From: Verrucomicrobiota bacterium | Lineage (GTDB): Bacteria; Verrucomicrobiota; Verrucomicrobiia; Limisphaerales; JACRJY01 | DNA length: 64,000 nucleotides | Assembly (NCBI GenBank): GCA_016235585.1 | Contig: JACRJY010000164.1 | Location: 1-64,000, forward strand | Reading direction: 5' to 3' | Shown here: piece by piece, positions 49,701 through 54,500 of the stretch | How positions within the stretch are numbered: the first letter of the stretch is position 1 | Layout of the letters: each line of letters opens with the position of its first letter | Translations under genes and position numbers: made by a program | Notes under the pieces: model-generated | What the model saw: only the letters and a program-made list of their open reading frames with translations | What the model was told of the DNA's origin: nothing | The model's database searches: none

Positions 49701-50181
49701 CGGAGTCGCTGAGAACGGTGATGTCAATGAACTTGCCAATGTTCCGAATATTGTTTGTTCCCTGCTCCGTAGCCGTGGCAGTCGTGGAAAAAGTGATCGA
49801 ACCCGAGGCCGGCGTGTAGTCCACGTTCGGCACCGCATAGTCGCTGCCGACTCTGAGGTCCGCCACGGACGGGGCGGTTCCGGAACTCAGGTCCGGGCTG
49901 ATGCTGGTGTTGCGGGTGTTGTCGAGCGTGTTCCAGTCCACGGTGACGCTGTCATCCACGGGCCAGCCATTGATGATAATCTCAAACCGGATGGTCGTCG
50001 TCCCGGTCGGTTCCTCGATATGGTCACTCTGAGTCCCGGTGAATAAAGCGCGCCGGATCACGACGTTCTGCTGCGCCTGCAACTCCGCGCCCACAAGACT
50101 CAATAACAGGGCAACGACGAGCCTCGCCCCCCACCGACTGAGGACGACAGAAAACCTCTGAACTGAGGCAAGGGTATTCAT
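30262..50181 (-). CDS. Giant secreted Calx-beta / delta-60 beta-propeller protein, 6,639 aa
   Basis: The ATG at 50181 starts a signal peptide ending 'LVVALLLSLVGAELQAQ'; an upstream in-frame start 16 codons earlier adds residues with no signal-like character. Order by rough residue: one divergent Calx-beta to 219; propeller block A 219-660; a Calx-beta domain that is interrupted by block B (774-2797); three more Calx-beta, the last interrupted by block C (3145-3910); block D 3917-4297; five Calx-beta; block E 4882-5249; eight Calx-beta to ~6150; a CARDB-like domain; a proprotein-convertase P-like domain ('VTVRLHGFSHTWPADVDMLL', then 'NGVWTLYINDDTDQNFGSIM'); a DUF11-like domain ('NKGPNSASGVIFSNSLPAGL'); and a tail module ending 'LRRFYRAIER'. 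I count 56 delta-60 motifs (8 x 7). Expected location is extracellular or at the cell surface; ligand and partner are unknown. It is transcribed upstream of the 8,768-aa gene and shares its architecture, so the two are probably paralogues. Confidence 0.9.
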   Translation of the reverse strand: MNTLASVQRFSVVLSRWGARLVVALLLSLVGAELQAQQNVVIRRALFTGTQSDHIEEPTGTTTIRFEIIINGWPVDDSVTVDWNTLDNTRNTSISPDLSSGTAPSVADLRVGSDYAVPNVDYTPASGSITFSTTATATEQGTNNIRNIGKFIDITVLSDSVSEFNKDIFIAVSRATLASSGAITRNSGSLPTVFIGASHPTGPALNYIMSGVCSVTIVDDDQPAGALDRNWNLDSNFITVPPVNSLPGANNTVNGVALQSSGLAVVVGDFTDYNTSPANRLARVATDGSFDSTFNIGQGADNFIGAVVVQTNAGANLNKIIIGGGFSAYNGVSRNRIARLNSDGSLDVTFDPGAGFNGPVRAVAFQPDGKVIVGGSFTVFNGTGITNLARLNTNGTLDVTFASGIGPNNTVYAVGVDSAGRVLFGGDFTSYDGTARNRLARALVNGLIDPTFDPGTGADNSVRALLMQADDKAVFGGDFTTYNQISRVRLARVGTTGALDTTFDPGSGANNTVTAIAFATNSQFYVVGSFTTYDGSARKNLLRLFTNGVLDTTFMDTLLNWNAGPTNSTSFLSSLAVQADNNVVVGGSFTGFGAPFSRTAFPRNAAPSPNNGTTTSVPFPNPFIPLSANDNSPNAGVANGMRWTQAKPRQNLARVLGGVTAGPGNIEFELPTYSVSESGGTASIRVQRANAAGLGADLAPASVLVRTTAGSATAGSDYTGVTNTVNYLGPFVNVRELRTSESGILPTAPFRSTVLVNITPDTVVEPNETINLTLSTYGLGPRTVSVDVNSTLVDASGNILVGGEFGSYSRASSSVRLAQINAGGYFNTNGFNLGYGANNTVRAMAAYPNLPLANNTVRSVGVFPATGFGANNTINAAVTYASGIHLGKTVIVGSFGQVNGTTVMNVARLHTDGTLDVSFNSGTGAVGGTVNAVALDSSGNVIIGGDFTSFNGAPNTVRVARLAAANGAVDAAFAAELSAGANAAVRAVAVDGAGGVILGGDFAGLGFASSVSSVRLDTINAATLTTAAPHGFVTGSSVTVANSGFAAGLFDGPFTATATTANTITYTRAVQATLAGGTKGLTNNAATLVTAAPHGFAINDVVQISGVDTVFNGTYRVVTVPTTTSFTYTRTLQSPVTSQSFTTGPNTTTLLTDGTHSFTLGDGITVATGDPSLDGNFTVSGTTPTSVSYPRTHTVSIINKASDGTSFTLDTTGSHGLKLGDTVTILGVDGAINSPPTRTVTLIVDADTFRVADPLTTVVASTPVVGGTGTLETRSAIAQAGTIFRLVPTVAATGTAKRMFSPAAVTTKAFSGGNLVTLTAANHGFPIGSTVDVNLGDPAFDTTGATITVVNANSFTYAKTYSVSIINKVSDAVNFTLTTAAEHKLRTGDTVSFTTVDAAINGQTLTVTVVNPTTFRVTDPATTVVGSTAVTGTGTLQTGGPTATSAPNNVAALNAVPTTAAGVSATVSFGGGANRFARLKPSGAMDAVFAANLGTGLSATVNALTINGSGQIVLGGSYTGTSFSAGVATKGLANNIATIVTTVPHGFSSTHQVTIAGVDTDFNTTAIISVLDATTFTYPRTFSSTITMKQMVGNTATLTTSVAHTFLVGQTVVVSIGDANFDGTYVLGVGTGGSSLVYTAAGTPPTVNPAVATAGTVNRLIATVAATGTASLTAGANQLARVSSLGTFDAEFSRVFNGVAGATATINSLVLDGTDIIIAGDFTTADGAASVRVARVAASGTVDPTFGANLGAGLNTIVRSVARDSSGQFLLGGDFTGSGAAVNVSQKQLATITNATITTSAPHNLVPGSSFLVNNVDPAGGVAVFNGGLFTVETAPSFTTLTYARAAGFSVTNKFADGVTATLTTDGGHTLLAGNTIVVSGVDFLLDGTYLITAVTANTISYNSAASVGSAQVVGGTARSAAAAVITFKERSSNVATQTTSTPHGLSVGSTVYISISDATFGSVQTPVTVTAVPTTTRFEYNNAGPDVLLTATPLGSFAAYESIPAATPAGGTITITQGPNRVARLKANGSLDTTFYSGVGVNSGANNVVRAVVMDANDRAFIAGDFISYNGTAVNRFTRLVSGPIAGLRDTTYAPSGLGAKLLIAGDFTTVHGVSVTNVARLNADGTLDTSFTVGSGPLGGTVNAALVLPGGRVLVGGNFTSFNGQPNTARLVLLNAVDGSVDATFATAMSAGGPNLPVHSMAVDAAGNIYLGGDFTSFNGTPNVRRVAKLNANTYALDNAFNVNIGNSGTGGFNNTVRALAINSTTLYAGGDFTSMNSQPGTVRIAKLSTGGVLDTTFASGITSGPDGTVFAISVESAANLVIGGSFTFYNGAGSVRLARLSASTAALNTIFASNLGTGPNDTVRAVAWTGAAHVYGGDFTSVNGVLNTVRAAQVSTTGTATSVHGGTGPAAPVRALAIDASGRAVIGGDFQTVGFAAGTVTLGRVARFSAGSSDGTFVPVHGNKYVVVGDFTQINGVNITNVARLTAAGAVDTTFNNSPSSAYTGGAAGGTVNAVAIDRSGNVIIGGGFTSFMAQGNTVRITRLTVAAGVVDVTFSGTISTGPAPGGTAVNALALDTNGNIYLGGDFTTYNGTVARRLARLDADTLVFNTRFNTTIGGGFNSTVRALAASGSSLLVGGDFTDLNSQPNTTRLARLNTSGVLDTTFNTGIGPNGSVRTIALDPFNNVFIGGDFTAVNNVSVGRIAKLLSSGALDTTFNLAGGGADNTVRTIVRDGNGRLIVVGLFGSFNGTENTSRVLRLDENSGAVDSFFATGVGTGPQSGSGSFELGGQLMVANNPALGFQRTAVLTIVDDDFLRGQFTFSTTNFTALESVGTATINVFRTNGSAGAVTVDFVATNTTTGAGIATAGADFQLASGTLSFAAGETNKSFTVTISNDAVVESDETVNLFLSNPTGGATLSGGAATLTIVDDDLAAGRITLSAAAYTVNESAVTVQIVVNRTGGSVGSAAATLATTDGTAISPTHYVAFSTALSWANNDATSRTLTTTIVDDLLVNPVGTRTFNVALSGITGAAAGNITSAMVTILEDDAYGTVSFSQSAYAVAENGGSAVITVVRTGGRGGTVPFSFATSPGSALAGTHYTHTTGSSQLDPGVTSTNFTVPVIDNGLANANKTVNLALSGVGNAALAFGTLDGTFLPARLGANGIVRAVAAYTSGTHAGKYIIAGDFTSVHGTARTNVARLNPDGSVDNSFSTGIGLSLTTGGTINAVAIDGLGNVLIGGSFTNVNGTGSTNLALLNAADGGVNAAFSLAVNDGPNAAVQVLAIDASGNVFLGGDFTSFNGTANVRRLARLDSGTYALNTATFNANIGNTLTGGFDNTVRAIAISGTTLYVGGDFTGMNSQPGTPRLVKLTTVGLLDTSFSGGISTGPNGGVYGIVIESASLVVAGDFTTYNGSTSVRLARLNSSTAALDTSFSTSLGSGAGATVRLLARDGSGRYLIAGDFTAVNGSVNTTRAARLTSSGAVDSTFNPGSGPDAIVLAMVLDGNGRVFMGGSFTAVNGVTLNGFARLTSAGTVDGTLASGSEITGAINATARQSDGKLLIAGSFTAVSGVSRNGIARLNTDGSLDTTFNPGTGVAGGAVNTVFVDASGNVVIGGTFTNVAGAANTAYIAMLTTAGAVDATFSGNLSTGGFNGAVNTIQVNAAGKFLVGGDFTTINGGLFARVALLDNSGGTRGAPAAGFNDPNVTGGTVNSIAVEALGTIMIGGAFTSSGSQARNGVARLSAVGVTDTATFTGFGSGVAGGAVNSVAVETSGRVLIGGAFTNVNGTAINRLARLNADGSLDTSTFSGFSGVAGGNGIVRSLVVDPTAGGNLNKITVVGDFATVNGTSRAGFARLNPDGSLDSSVSAVTLAGGSAFGQVLQPDGNLVVVGNFTTANGGGRTSVLRLGGSTAVLTILDDESQNIPAGSIDTLFSPGSGANNFVQAMALQTNGSVIIGGDFTQFNSVARGRLARLSASGALDTSFLASGSGFNGTIRALALQLDGRLMVGGAFTTVNGTNRNYIVRLNTDGAIDSSFNPGAGADNPLNSIALYTNGTFNGRMIIGGTFATFNGIARNFVARLNSDGSVDTTFDIGTGASSAVQAVAIQTDGKVLVGGDFTSFNGTNKGNLIRLNTDGSVDTAFNPSGVGANASVRVITLQSDSRILIGGLFTNYNAVTARFIARLNSDGTLDSSFNTSGGADNAVYAITLQDDGKLVVGGDFGQFSGVTRNRVHRLNSDGSVDPTINFGIGANSFVSAVLIQRNASNVEQLILSGGFTTFNGTTANYVARLNGGSLAGSGRIEFTAANYIVSEAGASVPISVLRTGGTTGLATNTLVVTGGTAVNGTHYAFSATNLTFPQGENIRTVSISVTNDLSVNIPDLTVLLGLINFSHPTTGVGNQTNATLTIVNDDTQIGFSSPTYSVNENVVGGFVGITVTRTGSTVGSASADFFTSAGPTNSATSGTDYTAVSTVLTFASGESLKTVNIPILDDIIVEGNETVTLTLTNITGAAGITTAILAVVDNDFAPGELNFSTNTYSVSEAGGFATITALRSNGFTGVITVNYATTGLGTAVPGVDFTAVSGTLAFADGQSSRTFQVPILVNVGSTSNTTVSLQITTPTGGAVVNQGAATLTIVNNDVVFGNFNFTNTAYSSYETNTAATIGSTFVTLVGVSRDGGNTNAATVSVVLVNGSGTNGTHYSAATTNVLSWAHAESGIKTFAITNTDNAIINDPRTVTLILTNVTGGASIGATNTVTFSILDDEVAPGEFLFSQPTFTVLENATNAFITILRTNGFTQTTTPVGVTFATSDGTAISGLGSDYTAVSTNIVFANGQTSATVLVPISDNTIVGGNKTVNLTLSTPTGGATVQAPSSTTLTIVDNDPIAGSVDSGFNTGTGPDAAVNAIGTNASGQLIIAGDFNRYNNLPQTNLARLLPSGALDVSLMVPPIANGASGASLLALVVQPDGKMVIGGQMTSIGGIARQNIARVNTDGTLDLTFAPPGGAGSIVNALALQNNGRLLVGGSFTTIAGGSRNFIARLNTNGTLDSTFDPGFGANDIVRAVVVDGSGSVLVGGDFTTFNGATRRRLVRLASNGALDGTFNTGTNLNGPVSAILVQPDGKILIGGLFTQYDVSSRAYMARLNSDGSLDLSFNPGPSLNNFVSALGLLADGRVLAVGGFTAFSSISRNGVIVLTGSGTLDPTSNLGTGANSFVAAVQVQSDGKVALGGGFTSFNGVTANYLTRINSGVNLGSGTIGFSAVNYDVAENAGSVTVTVVRSAGTSNAVAVAYALTPGSAVSGTHYVNTSGTLTFNEGETLRTFTVNILDDIPTATNAPRTINLQLTPITTGPTNTAPALLGATVATISILDRDSELGFAVADFVVSELAASATVTVLRTGSSSGTVLVDFATVAGGTATAGVDYTTASGTLFFTDGVMSQTFTVPILDDAAVEGNETVSLALSSPAGVGVGAVLGPLAAATLTIVDNELSPGRLAFSAATYSVSESAASQAITVVRTNGTQNLVSVSYATSNGTATAGADYVATSGSLIWASGDSAPKTFTVTILADIAVEGNETINLLLSSASGGAVIAGGSALLTIQDDDDLLQFATTAVSLFESAPAAVIAVQRVGAGNATVTVNYNTVLGGTANYTATNGTLTFNPGVNSQNIVVLLTNDTAMNAARSFDVQLTGPGGASLSGAGALATVTILDDDSVLQFATNAVSVSESLGSVSLTVTRIGVSNSVASVAFTTTTNGTATNTTDYLPTNGVLVFGSNVTSGVITVQLLNDTVVEPDETFTVVLSTPIGEASLGAFTSNTVTILNDDNVVQFAIGTYSVVERLGSVALTVVRTGASNGVVTVPFTSASVTAFAGSDFVATNGTLTFQTNVVSTNFLVSILNDTLVESSETFTVTLGTPTGESTLGATNSATITIVDDESTLEFALASVSVLESSGSLTVQFTRLGALDSAVTLPFTFVNGSATNGTDFHGTNATVTFGIGNSLQSVTVGITNDLIIEPVKAFSILLGAPGGEAVLGTRTVMNVTIVDDDSVLQFPAATLNISESAQNATITVQRTGATNVSVTANLSTADGLASTATADVDYGAATTNLVFAAGESQKSFTITLTNDSNAEGTEAFRVLLNSVIGEATLGSITTLTVLITDDDFRTLIAAGHSLVTEGYQPTNNAVDPLETVTVNLSVQNIGNVTSPDITATLLVSGGVLSPSASQVYANLTNGATRTMPFTFTAAQVQTVLATLQLSDSNGPAGAVTFPIDLGVPSSFSNRTLINIPGTITVPSFGPASPYTNSITVSNVTGLVNKVTVRLHGFSHTWPADVDMLLVGPEGQKVVLMSDAGSGNSVSNLNLTFDDTASSTLPELTTILDGTFRPTDYAPVDSFPAPAPAGPYATTLSAFNGSAPNGVWTLYINDDTDQNFGSIMTGWTLQLSTVSPLINLVATMTNSAATVITPGQVTFTTTITNKGPNSASGVIFSNSLPAGLTFVSYTSSGSNLTVTAGQVVGNLGPMGTGAVHTVTVRLSSSVTGLFTNTAVVLSATEVELAPADNTASSVVAITSGVLGLTGQSLGGGNVSLTLTNAVTGRTYVFEGTTNFLTPTTNTVWTPLVTNLAAGNTLSVTNADVGGFLRRFYRAIER
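31720..34435 (-). repeat. Calx-beta run (8 domains, 6,639-aa protein)
   Basis: Eight tandem domains from 'GTIGFSAVNYDVAENAG' to 'LQFPAATLNISESAQN'. The last five form a compact subfamily beginning with an 'LQFA'- or 'LEFA'-like strand. Confidence 0.85.
34435..35535 (-). repeat. Delta-60 propeller block E (7 motifs)
   Basis: Seven motifs, 'QTNLARLLPSG' to 'ANYLTRINSG', uninterrupted. Entry is 'NDPIAGSVDSGF'. Confidence 0.85.
35535..37290 (-). repeat. Calx-beta run (5 domains, 6,639-aa protein)
   Basis: Five domains from 'GRIEFTAANYIVSEAGAS' to 'GEFLFSQPTFTVLENATN'. Confidence 0.85.
37290..38425 (-). repeat. Delta-60 propeller block D (7 motifs)
   Basis: Seven motifs, 'RGRLARLSASG' to 'ANYVARLNGG'. 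It follows the strand 'STAVLTILDDES' that completes the Calx-beta domain split by block C. Confidence 0.85.
38450..40745 (-). repeat. Delta-60 double propeller block C (14 motifs), nested in a Calx-beta domain
   Basis: Fourteen motifs, 'RTNVARLNPDG' to 'RTSVLRLGG'. It begins right after 'VGNAALAFG' of an incomplete Calx-beta domain and ends right before that domain's missing last strand, 'STAVLTILDDES'. Confidence 0.85.
40745..41770 (-). repeat. Calx-beta run (3 domains, third split by block C)
   Basis: Three domains starting 'GQFTFSTTNFTALESVG', 'GRITLSAAAYTVNESA' and 'GTVSFSQSAYAVAENGG'. The third stops before its last beta strand, which is found at about 38420-38455. Confidence 0.8.
44130..44825 (-). 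repeat. Three 'TTxxHGF' modules inserted in a delta-60 blade
   Basis: Between 'GGDFTGSGAAVNVSQKQL' and 'QGPNRVARLKANG'. Modules begin 'ATITTSAPHNLVPGSSF', 'ATLTTDGGHTLLAGNTI' and 'ATQTTSTPHGLSVGSTV'. The last is the closest by eye to the single module in the 8,768-aa protein, sharing the 'FRER/FKER..NVAT.TT' lead-in. Confidence 0.75.
45160..45600 (-). repeat. Two 'TTxxHGF' modules inserted in a delta-60 blade
   Basis: Between 'GGSYTGTSFSAGVATKGL' and 'TAGANQLARVSSLG'. Modules begin 'ATIVTTVPHGFSSTHQV' and 'ATLTTSVAHTFLVGQTV'. Confidence 0.75.
45770..47130 (-). repeat. Six tandem 'TTxxHGF' modules inserted in one delta-60 blade
   Basis: About 450 residues between 'GGDFAGLGFASSVSSVRLDT' and 'GGGANRFARLKPSG'. 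Each ~50-65-aa module follows 'ATLTTAAPHGF..GD.V.I', then 'FNGTY.V', then 'T.TTFTYTR'. Related small beta modules are known from phage tail-type proteins and the FCCH-like fold. Confidence 0.75.
48200..49525 (-). repeat. Delta-60 propeller block A (7 motifs, 'type II')
   Basis: Seven motifs, 'ANRLARVATDG' to 'RQNLARVLGG'. Entry is 'LDRNWNLDSNFITVPPVNS'; the seventh blade has a ~65-residue extension. It closely parallels blocks 1 and 5 of the other giant. Confidence 0.85.
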
Positions 50182-50385
50182 AAGGAAAAAAGCACCGGGG
50201 CGTGAAGGCACCGGTAAAATATCAAGCAAACGAACATTTGTGTGACTGCTAGCGCTGTGCGGACATCAAATTGAGCGGCGGAGCGTAGGCGGATAAGTCG
50301 TTTCCCTTCAAGCCTATTCTCCCCTGCCTGACTACGGGTTTCCCCCTAAAGCCAACCGGTTGCGCGGCAGCACCGGCCCCGAACG

Positions 50386-51528
50386 CTAGTCCTGGTAGAT
50401 GGGCAAGTAGTGGTGCTGCACCGAGAGGCTCAGGAGCGCCAGTGCCGAACAATAAACCTTCCCCTGGCCAGCGTCCGCCCCCCCGGCCCCGTCCCATGAA
50501 CCATCGGGCAGTTGCCGGGCCAGGAGGATGCCCTCCACCCGCTCGCGCGCCTCGCGGGCGACGTCGCCGCCGCGCTTTTTCATCCCTTGGGCGTAGTAGT
50601 AGGTGCCGTAGAAGAACCACGAGGTCTCCCAGACGGGCGGCGACGCCCGGAGCCAGTCTGCCGCGCCCAGCACCTCCGGCTCGTCTTGGAGGCCGCAGAC
50701 CTGCATCGCCAGCAGACCCGCCGCCGCCATGGCGTAGGAGGGCGGCTGGCCGGGCACGTAGCCAAAGGCGCTCTTAAAATCCCGGATGCGGCCCAGAGCG
50801 TCGCGCGGCGAAACGTAGCTTCGGCGCAGGTAGCCCACGGCCGCGTCTATCGCCTCCTTCGGCACGACCAGCCCGGCGTTCTTCGCGGAGCGCAAGGCCA
50901 GCAGTTGCCAGACCGTCACGGACAGGTCCGAGTCTCCTGCGTCCGGCGAGTAGCGCCATCCGCCGATGAAGCGCGGGTCGTGCTTCTTCACGCGCTGCGC
51001 GGCGAGGATGAGGTTCACCCCGCGCTGCGCCCGCTCGCGCAATTGAGCGTCCTGCGCCTTGTCCGCGCCCATGCCCAGCAGCTCCGTCAATGCGAGCGTC
51101 ACGATGCCGTGCCCATACATCCGCGAACCGTCCTTCTGGCCGAAATATCCATTTGCCGTCTGCACGTCCGTTCGCAGCAGGAACGCCACCGCCTTGCGCA
51201 TCGCCTCGCCCTCCGTGGTCTTGTCCGCCGGCTGGTGGCCCACGCTCGCCAGCCCCATCAATGCGAGCGCCGTCATCGCCACGCCGTGGTTCTCGCGCTT
51301 GTCCTGCTCCTGGATCATCCCGTCGGGCGACTGCGCCCGCACGAGATAGGTTGCTCCCAACTTCACCACCGCATCCACGCGGTCGGGCCGGAGGGCGGGC
51401 GGAGCCTCGGCGGCGGAGCAGAATGACCCACGACCAATCGCCAATAGCCAAAGCACGATGAATGACGCGGGGCAAAAAACGCGGGCCGCACCGCCAACTC
51501 CAAACTCCAAACTCCAAACTCCAAACAT
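50386..51528 (-). CDS. Secreted squalene-cyclase/prenyltransferase-like alpha/alpha-toroid protein
   Basis: 380 aa, ATG at 51528 preceded by GAGGAAG, only 2 nt after the TGA of the DUF4175-like gene, so the pair is almost certainly cotranscribed. After a repeat-derived N terminus ('MFGVWSLEFGVGG') there is a membrane or signal segment, 'ASFIVLWLLAIGRGSFCSAA'. The rest is made of helical hairpin repeats of the terpenoid-cyclase/prenyltransferase toroid type: 'ATYLVRAQSPDGMI', 'GYFGQKDGSRMYGHGIVTLA', 'FIGGWRYSPDAGDSDLSVTV', 'SYAMAAAGLLAMQ' and 'LLARQLPDGSWDG'. The QW-like 'DGSWDG' and 'GGWRYSP' fit squalene-hopene-cyclase repeats. No DxDD cyclase motif is visible, so enzyme activity is doubtful; a scaffold or peptide-binding toroid is more likely. 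Similar proteins are common in planctomycete and verrucomicrobial genomes beside large membrane proteins like the next gene. Function is unknown. Confidence 0.8.
   Translation of the reverse strand: MFGVWSLEFGVGGAARVFCPASFIVLWLLAIGRGSFCSAAEAPPALRPDRVDAVVKLGATYLVRAQSPDGMIQEQDKRENHGVAMTALALMGLASVGHQPADKTTEGEAMRKAVAFLLRTDVQTANGYFGQKDGSRMYGHGIVTLALTELLGMGADKAQDAQLRERAQRGVNLILAAQRVKKHDPRFIGGWRYSPDAGDSDLSVTVWQLLALRSAKNAGLVVPKEAIDAAVGYLRRSYVSPRDALGRIRDFKSAFGYVPGQPPSYAMAAAGLLAMQVCGLQDEPEVLGAADWLRASPPVWETSWFFYGTYYYAQGMKKRGGDVAREARERVEGILLARQLPDGSWDGAGGADAGQGKVYCSALALLSLSVQHHYLPIYQD
51494..51527. repeat. Heptanucleotide tandem repeat at a start codon
   Basis: Three exact CCAAACT units (51500-51520) flanked by imperfect ones on both sides. 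On the coding strand the repeat starts within the ATG of the toroid gene and encodes its first ~11 residues. Gain or loss of one 7-nt unit would shift the frame. Confidence 0.8.
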
Positions 51529-51530
51529 CT

Positions 51531-54500
51531 TCACTTCCTCGCCCTCTCCGCCAGAGCCTTGAAATACGCGTCCACCATCACGCGGTAGTCGCCGGACACA
51601 CCATTTGCCTGCGCATCGCGGAGGTCCTGAGCCAGTTTCGGAGGCAGCTTCGCCCAGTCCGCGTCGCGCAACTCGCCCAGCTCCGGCAGCGCTGCGAACT
51701 CGCCTCCCCCGCCGGCGCGCGACGCCCCGCCCACGCGGCCCGCGCCCGCCGGCTGGCCCTCGCCAGCCTGACCGTTCCCCTGCCCTTCGCCCCGGCCCTG
51801 CCGCATCGCCTGCTGCCTCGACTGCCGCGCCGCCTCCAACGCGCGCGCCGCATCGGCCTGTGCTGTTGGACTTCCGGTGTTCATTCCGTCCATCGCGCGC
51901 GCCATCCATCGCGCGTCCGGCTGGAAGTTTCGGCCCGGAGCCATCGTGCCCGGCTCCCCGCTCAACGGCACCGCACCGGAAGGAATTGCCCCGCTGCGCC
52001 GCTGCATCCCCTGCGTAGCCCCCTGTGCAGACTGCGCGCCTCCCGACCCTGACATCGTGCCATTCAACCGCTGCGCGGGTCCCGTCGCACCGGACACATT
52101 GTTGTTCGGCCCGCCGCCGCCGCGCCCCTGCGCCGGCGGCGCGGACGCAGCCTGGCCTTGGACAGCGGAACCCTTCTGCGCATTTCCAGAACTGCCCGCC
52201 GGCCCGGCCTGTCCCGGCGGTGGGCTGCCCGAACCGTTGCTGGATGAATCCGCACTCGGTCCACCGCCCGGCCCCGAGCCGCCCTTGCCTTGCGGTGAAC
52301 CCTGCGAAGATGAGCCACTCTGACCCGCCTGCTGGCCTTGCTTCCCGCTGCCGGACTGGCCGCCCGGCTGGCCTGAATTCGGCTGACTGCCTTGCTGGCC
52401 ACCGCTCGGCTGCGCGCCTGCCGACTGACCGGCCTTTTGTAGTCCACCATTTTGCTGGCTGGAGTTTTGTTGACCCGCGTCCTGCTGGCTCGAAGCCGGC
52501 TGGGCTTGCGCGGACTCGCTGCCGCTCTGCGCGTTCATCCGCCCCGCGTTGGACTGGTTCGCAGACTGTTGATTCCCCGACTGGCTCCCCTGCGACTGCT
52601 CCAAGCCTGCCCGCTGCTGCTCCAACTGATTGCCCATCTGCGCCGCACTCTGCCCCGCCTGCGCCGCGCCCTGCTGCCCATCCTGCGCCGCGCGACGCGC
52701 GCGGTCCGCCTGGTCCGCGCCCGTCTGCGCCTGCCGCGCGGACTGCTGGAGTGACTGCGCGTTCTGCTGGTTGCCCATCGCCTGCTCGTTCCGGCTCGCG
52801 CGCTGCAAATTCTCCGCAGCCCCGCGCAACTGACCCGCCACCTCGTCCTGCTGCTGCGCCGCGCGCGCCATCGCCTGCTCCGGTGTGGTCTTCCCCACGT
52901 TCGCAAACCCCTCCGCGAGCGCCCGAGCCCGCTGCAATTGCTGGCGCACGGTCGCCGTCACCTGTCCGCTTGCGACGATGGCCTTCGACCACTCGGCCGC
53001 CGCCGCCGCCTCGCGCCGGGCCTCGGCCAGCTTCTTCTGCGCGTCGGAAAATTTCTTCTCCCCGTCGGCCACCTTGCGCTCCGCGTTCGCCAGCTCATTG
53101 GTCGCGCGCTGCAAGCCCGGCAGCATCTCCGCCACGCGCTGCGCGACCGTCGCCGGCGGCAGGTTCGTCTGCGTCGGTGCCCCGTCCGCCGACTCGACAA
53201 TCGCCTTCGTGCCGCGCTCAAACTCGTCCTTCACAGCCACGCGCAACTTCTCCGCATCGGCTTGCACCGGCGGAATTTCATCCTTCGCCGTCTTGCGCAT
53301 CGCCTCGACGAGCTGCCGCAACTGCTCCCACAGCTCGCCCGCCTCCAGCGCCGGATTCGCCACGCGCTCCAACTGCCGGGCCAGCGTGCGCTCCGCCTCC
53401 GCCGCTGCCTGCAAGCGCTGCCGCGCCTCTCCCACCGCCTCGCGCGACATCCGCGCAAGCTCCTCGCGCATCGCAGGGTTGCGCTGCAATTCCGCCGCCA
53501 GCTCGCGCTGCATCTCCTCCGGCGGCAGGCTCGCCAGCCGCTGCAACCGCTCCATCCGGCCGTAGCGCTCGTCCAGCTTCGCGCGCGTGCCCAGGGCATC
53601 CTCCTGCTTGCGCAACGCGGCGCGCGACGCGTCCGCCGCGCCCGCTTCCAAATTGCGATAATGCTCGGCCAGCGCTTTCAAATTCTCCGCCAGCGTCTGG
53701 TCCTGCCGCGCCGCCTCGGCCAGCAACTTGCCACGCGTTCCGGCGGCGCGCGTGGCCATCGCGCCCCGCAAGGCCTCCCCCGCCTTCACCGGCGGCTCGC
53801 GCAACATCTCCACCGCCGTGTCCGCGTCGCGAGCCCGCTCGCGCCCCGCAGGCTCTGACAAATCCTGCGCGCCCCCATCGCGGCGAATCGCGCTCGCCGC
53901 ATCGCCTACTCGCAGGTTCAAAGCCATCTGCCTCGCATGCAAGTTTGTCGTCACGCTGCCCGTGGCCGTGCTCGCCACACGTTTCAACTCCGCCTCCAGC
54001 TCCGCCGCCGCGAGCGACAAGCCCAGCATCCGCTCGCTCAAGCTCGGAGTGGTCCGCGCCAAAACCTGACGCGCCTCTGCCTGCGCCTTCGCCGCCTCGC
54101 TTTGCGCGCGCTGCAGCTCTCCCGCGACGCGGTCCAGCTGCTCCGCCATCGGCGTCGCCACGCGCTGCCCGCCATTGCGCCGCTCCGCCATCTCTCGGCT
54201 CACCTGCTGCCCCGCGCTCCCGCGCATCGCCTCGGACATCGCGCCCGCCGTCTTTTCGCCCAGGCCCGCGCCTCGCGCCTCGCGCTGTGCGGCGGCCGTC
54301 TGCTTCTCCATCCAGCTCCAGTCGCGCGGACGGCTCGTGCTGCTGTCCGGCGCGTTCGCCTCGAAGCGCTCCTGCCGCGCAAGCGCCTTGGCCGCGCCCT
54401 CCAGCTCGCTCAACTGCCGGCCCGATTCCAGCCCGCGCAACGCCTTCTCCATCCGCGCGAGCCGCTCCAGGTTCGCGGCGCCCTGCCAGTCGGCCTCCGC

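Noticed and set aside
50182-50385. Possible attenuator in the leader of the 6,639-aa gene (short GC stem before a T-run near 50182-50210)
   Set aside because: The stem is only about 5 bp and better explained as a direct repeat of CCGGTGC; too weak to call.
51529-52992. Upstream extension of the toroid-protein reading frame by 488 codons
   Set aside because: It overlaps the DUF4175-like gene in another frame, and its translation is Arg/Gly/Ala-rich nonsense. The ATG at 51528 has a good ribosome site and leads into a signal segment.
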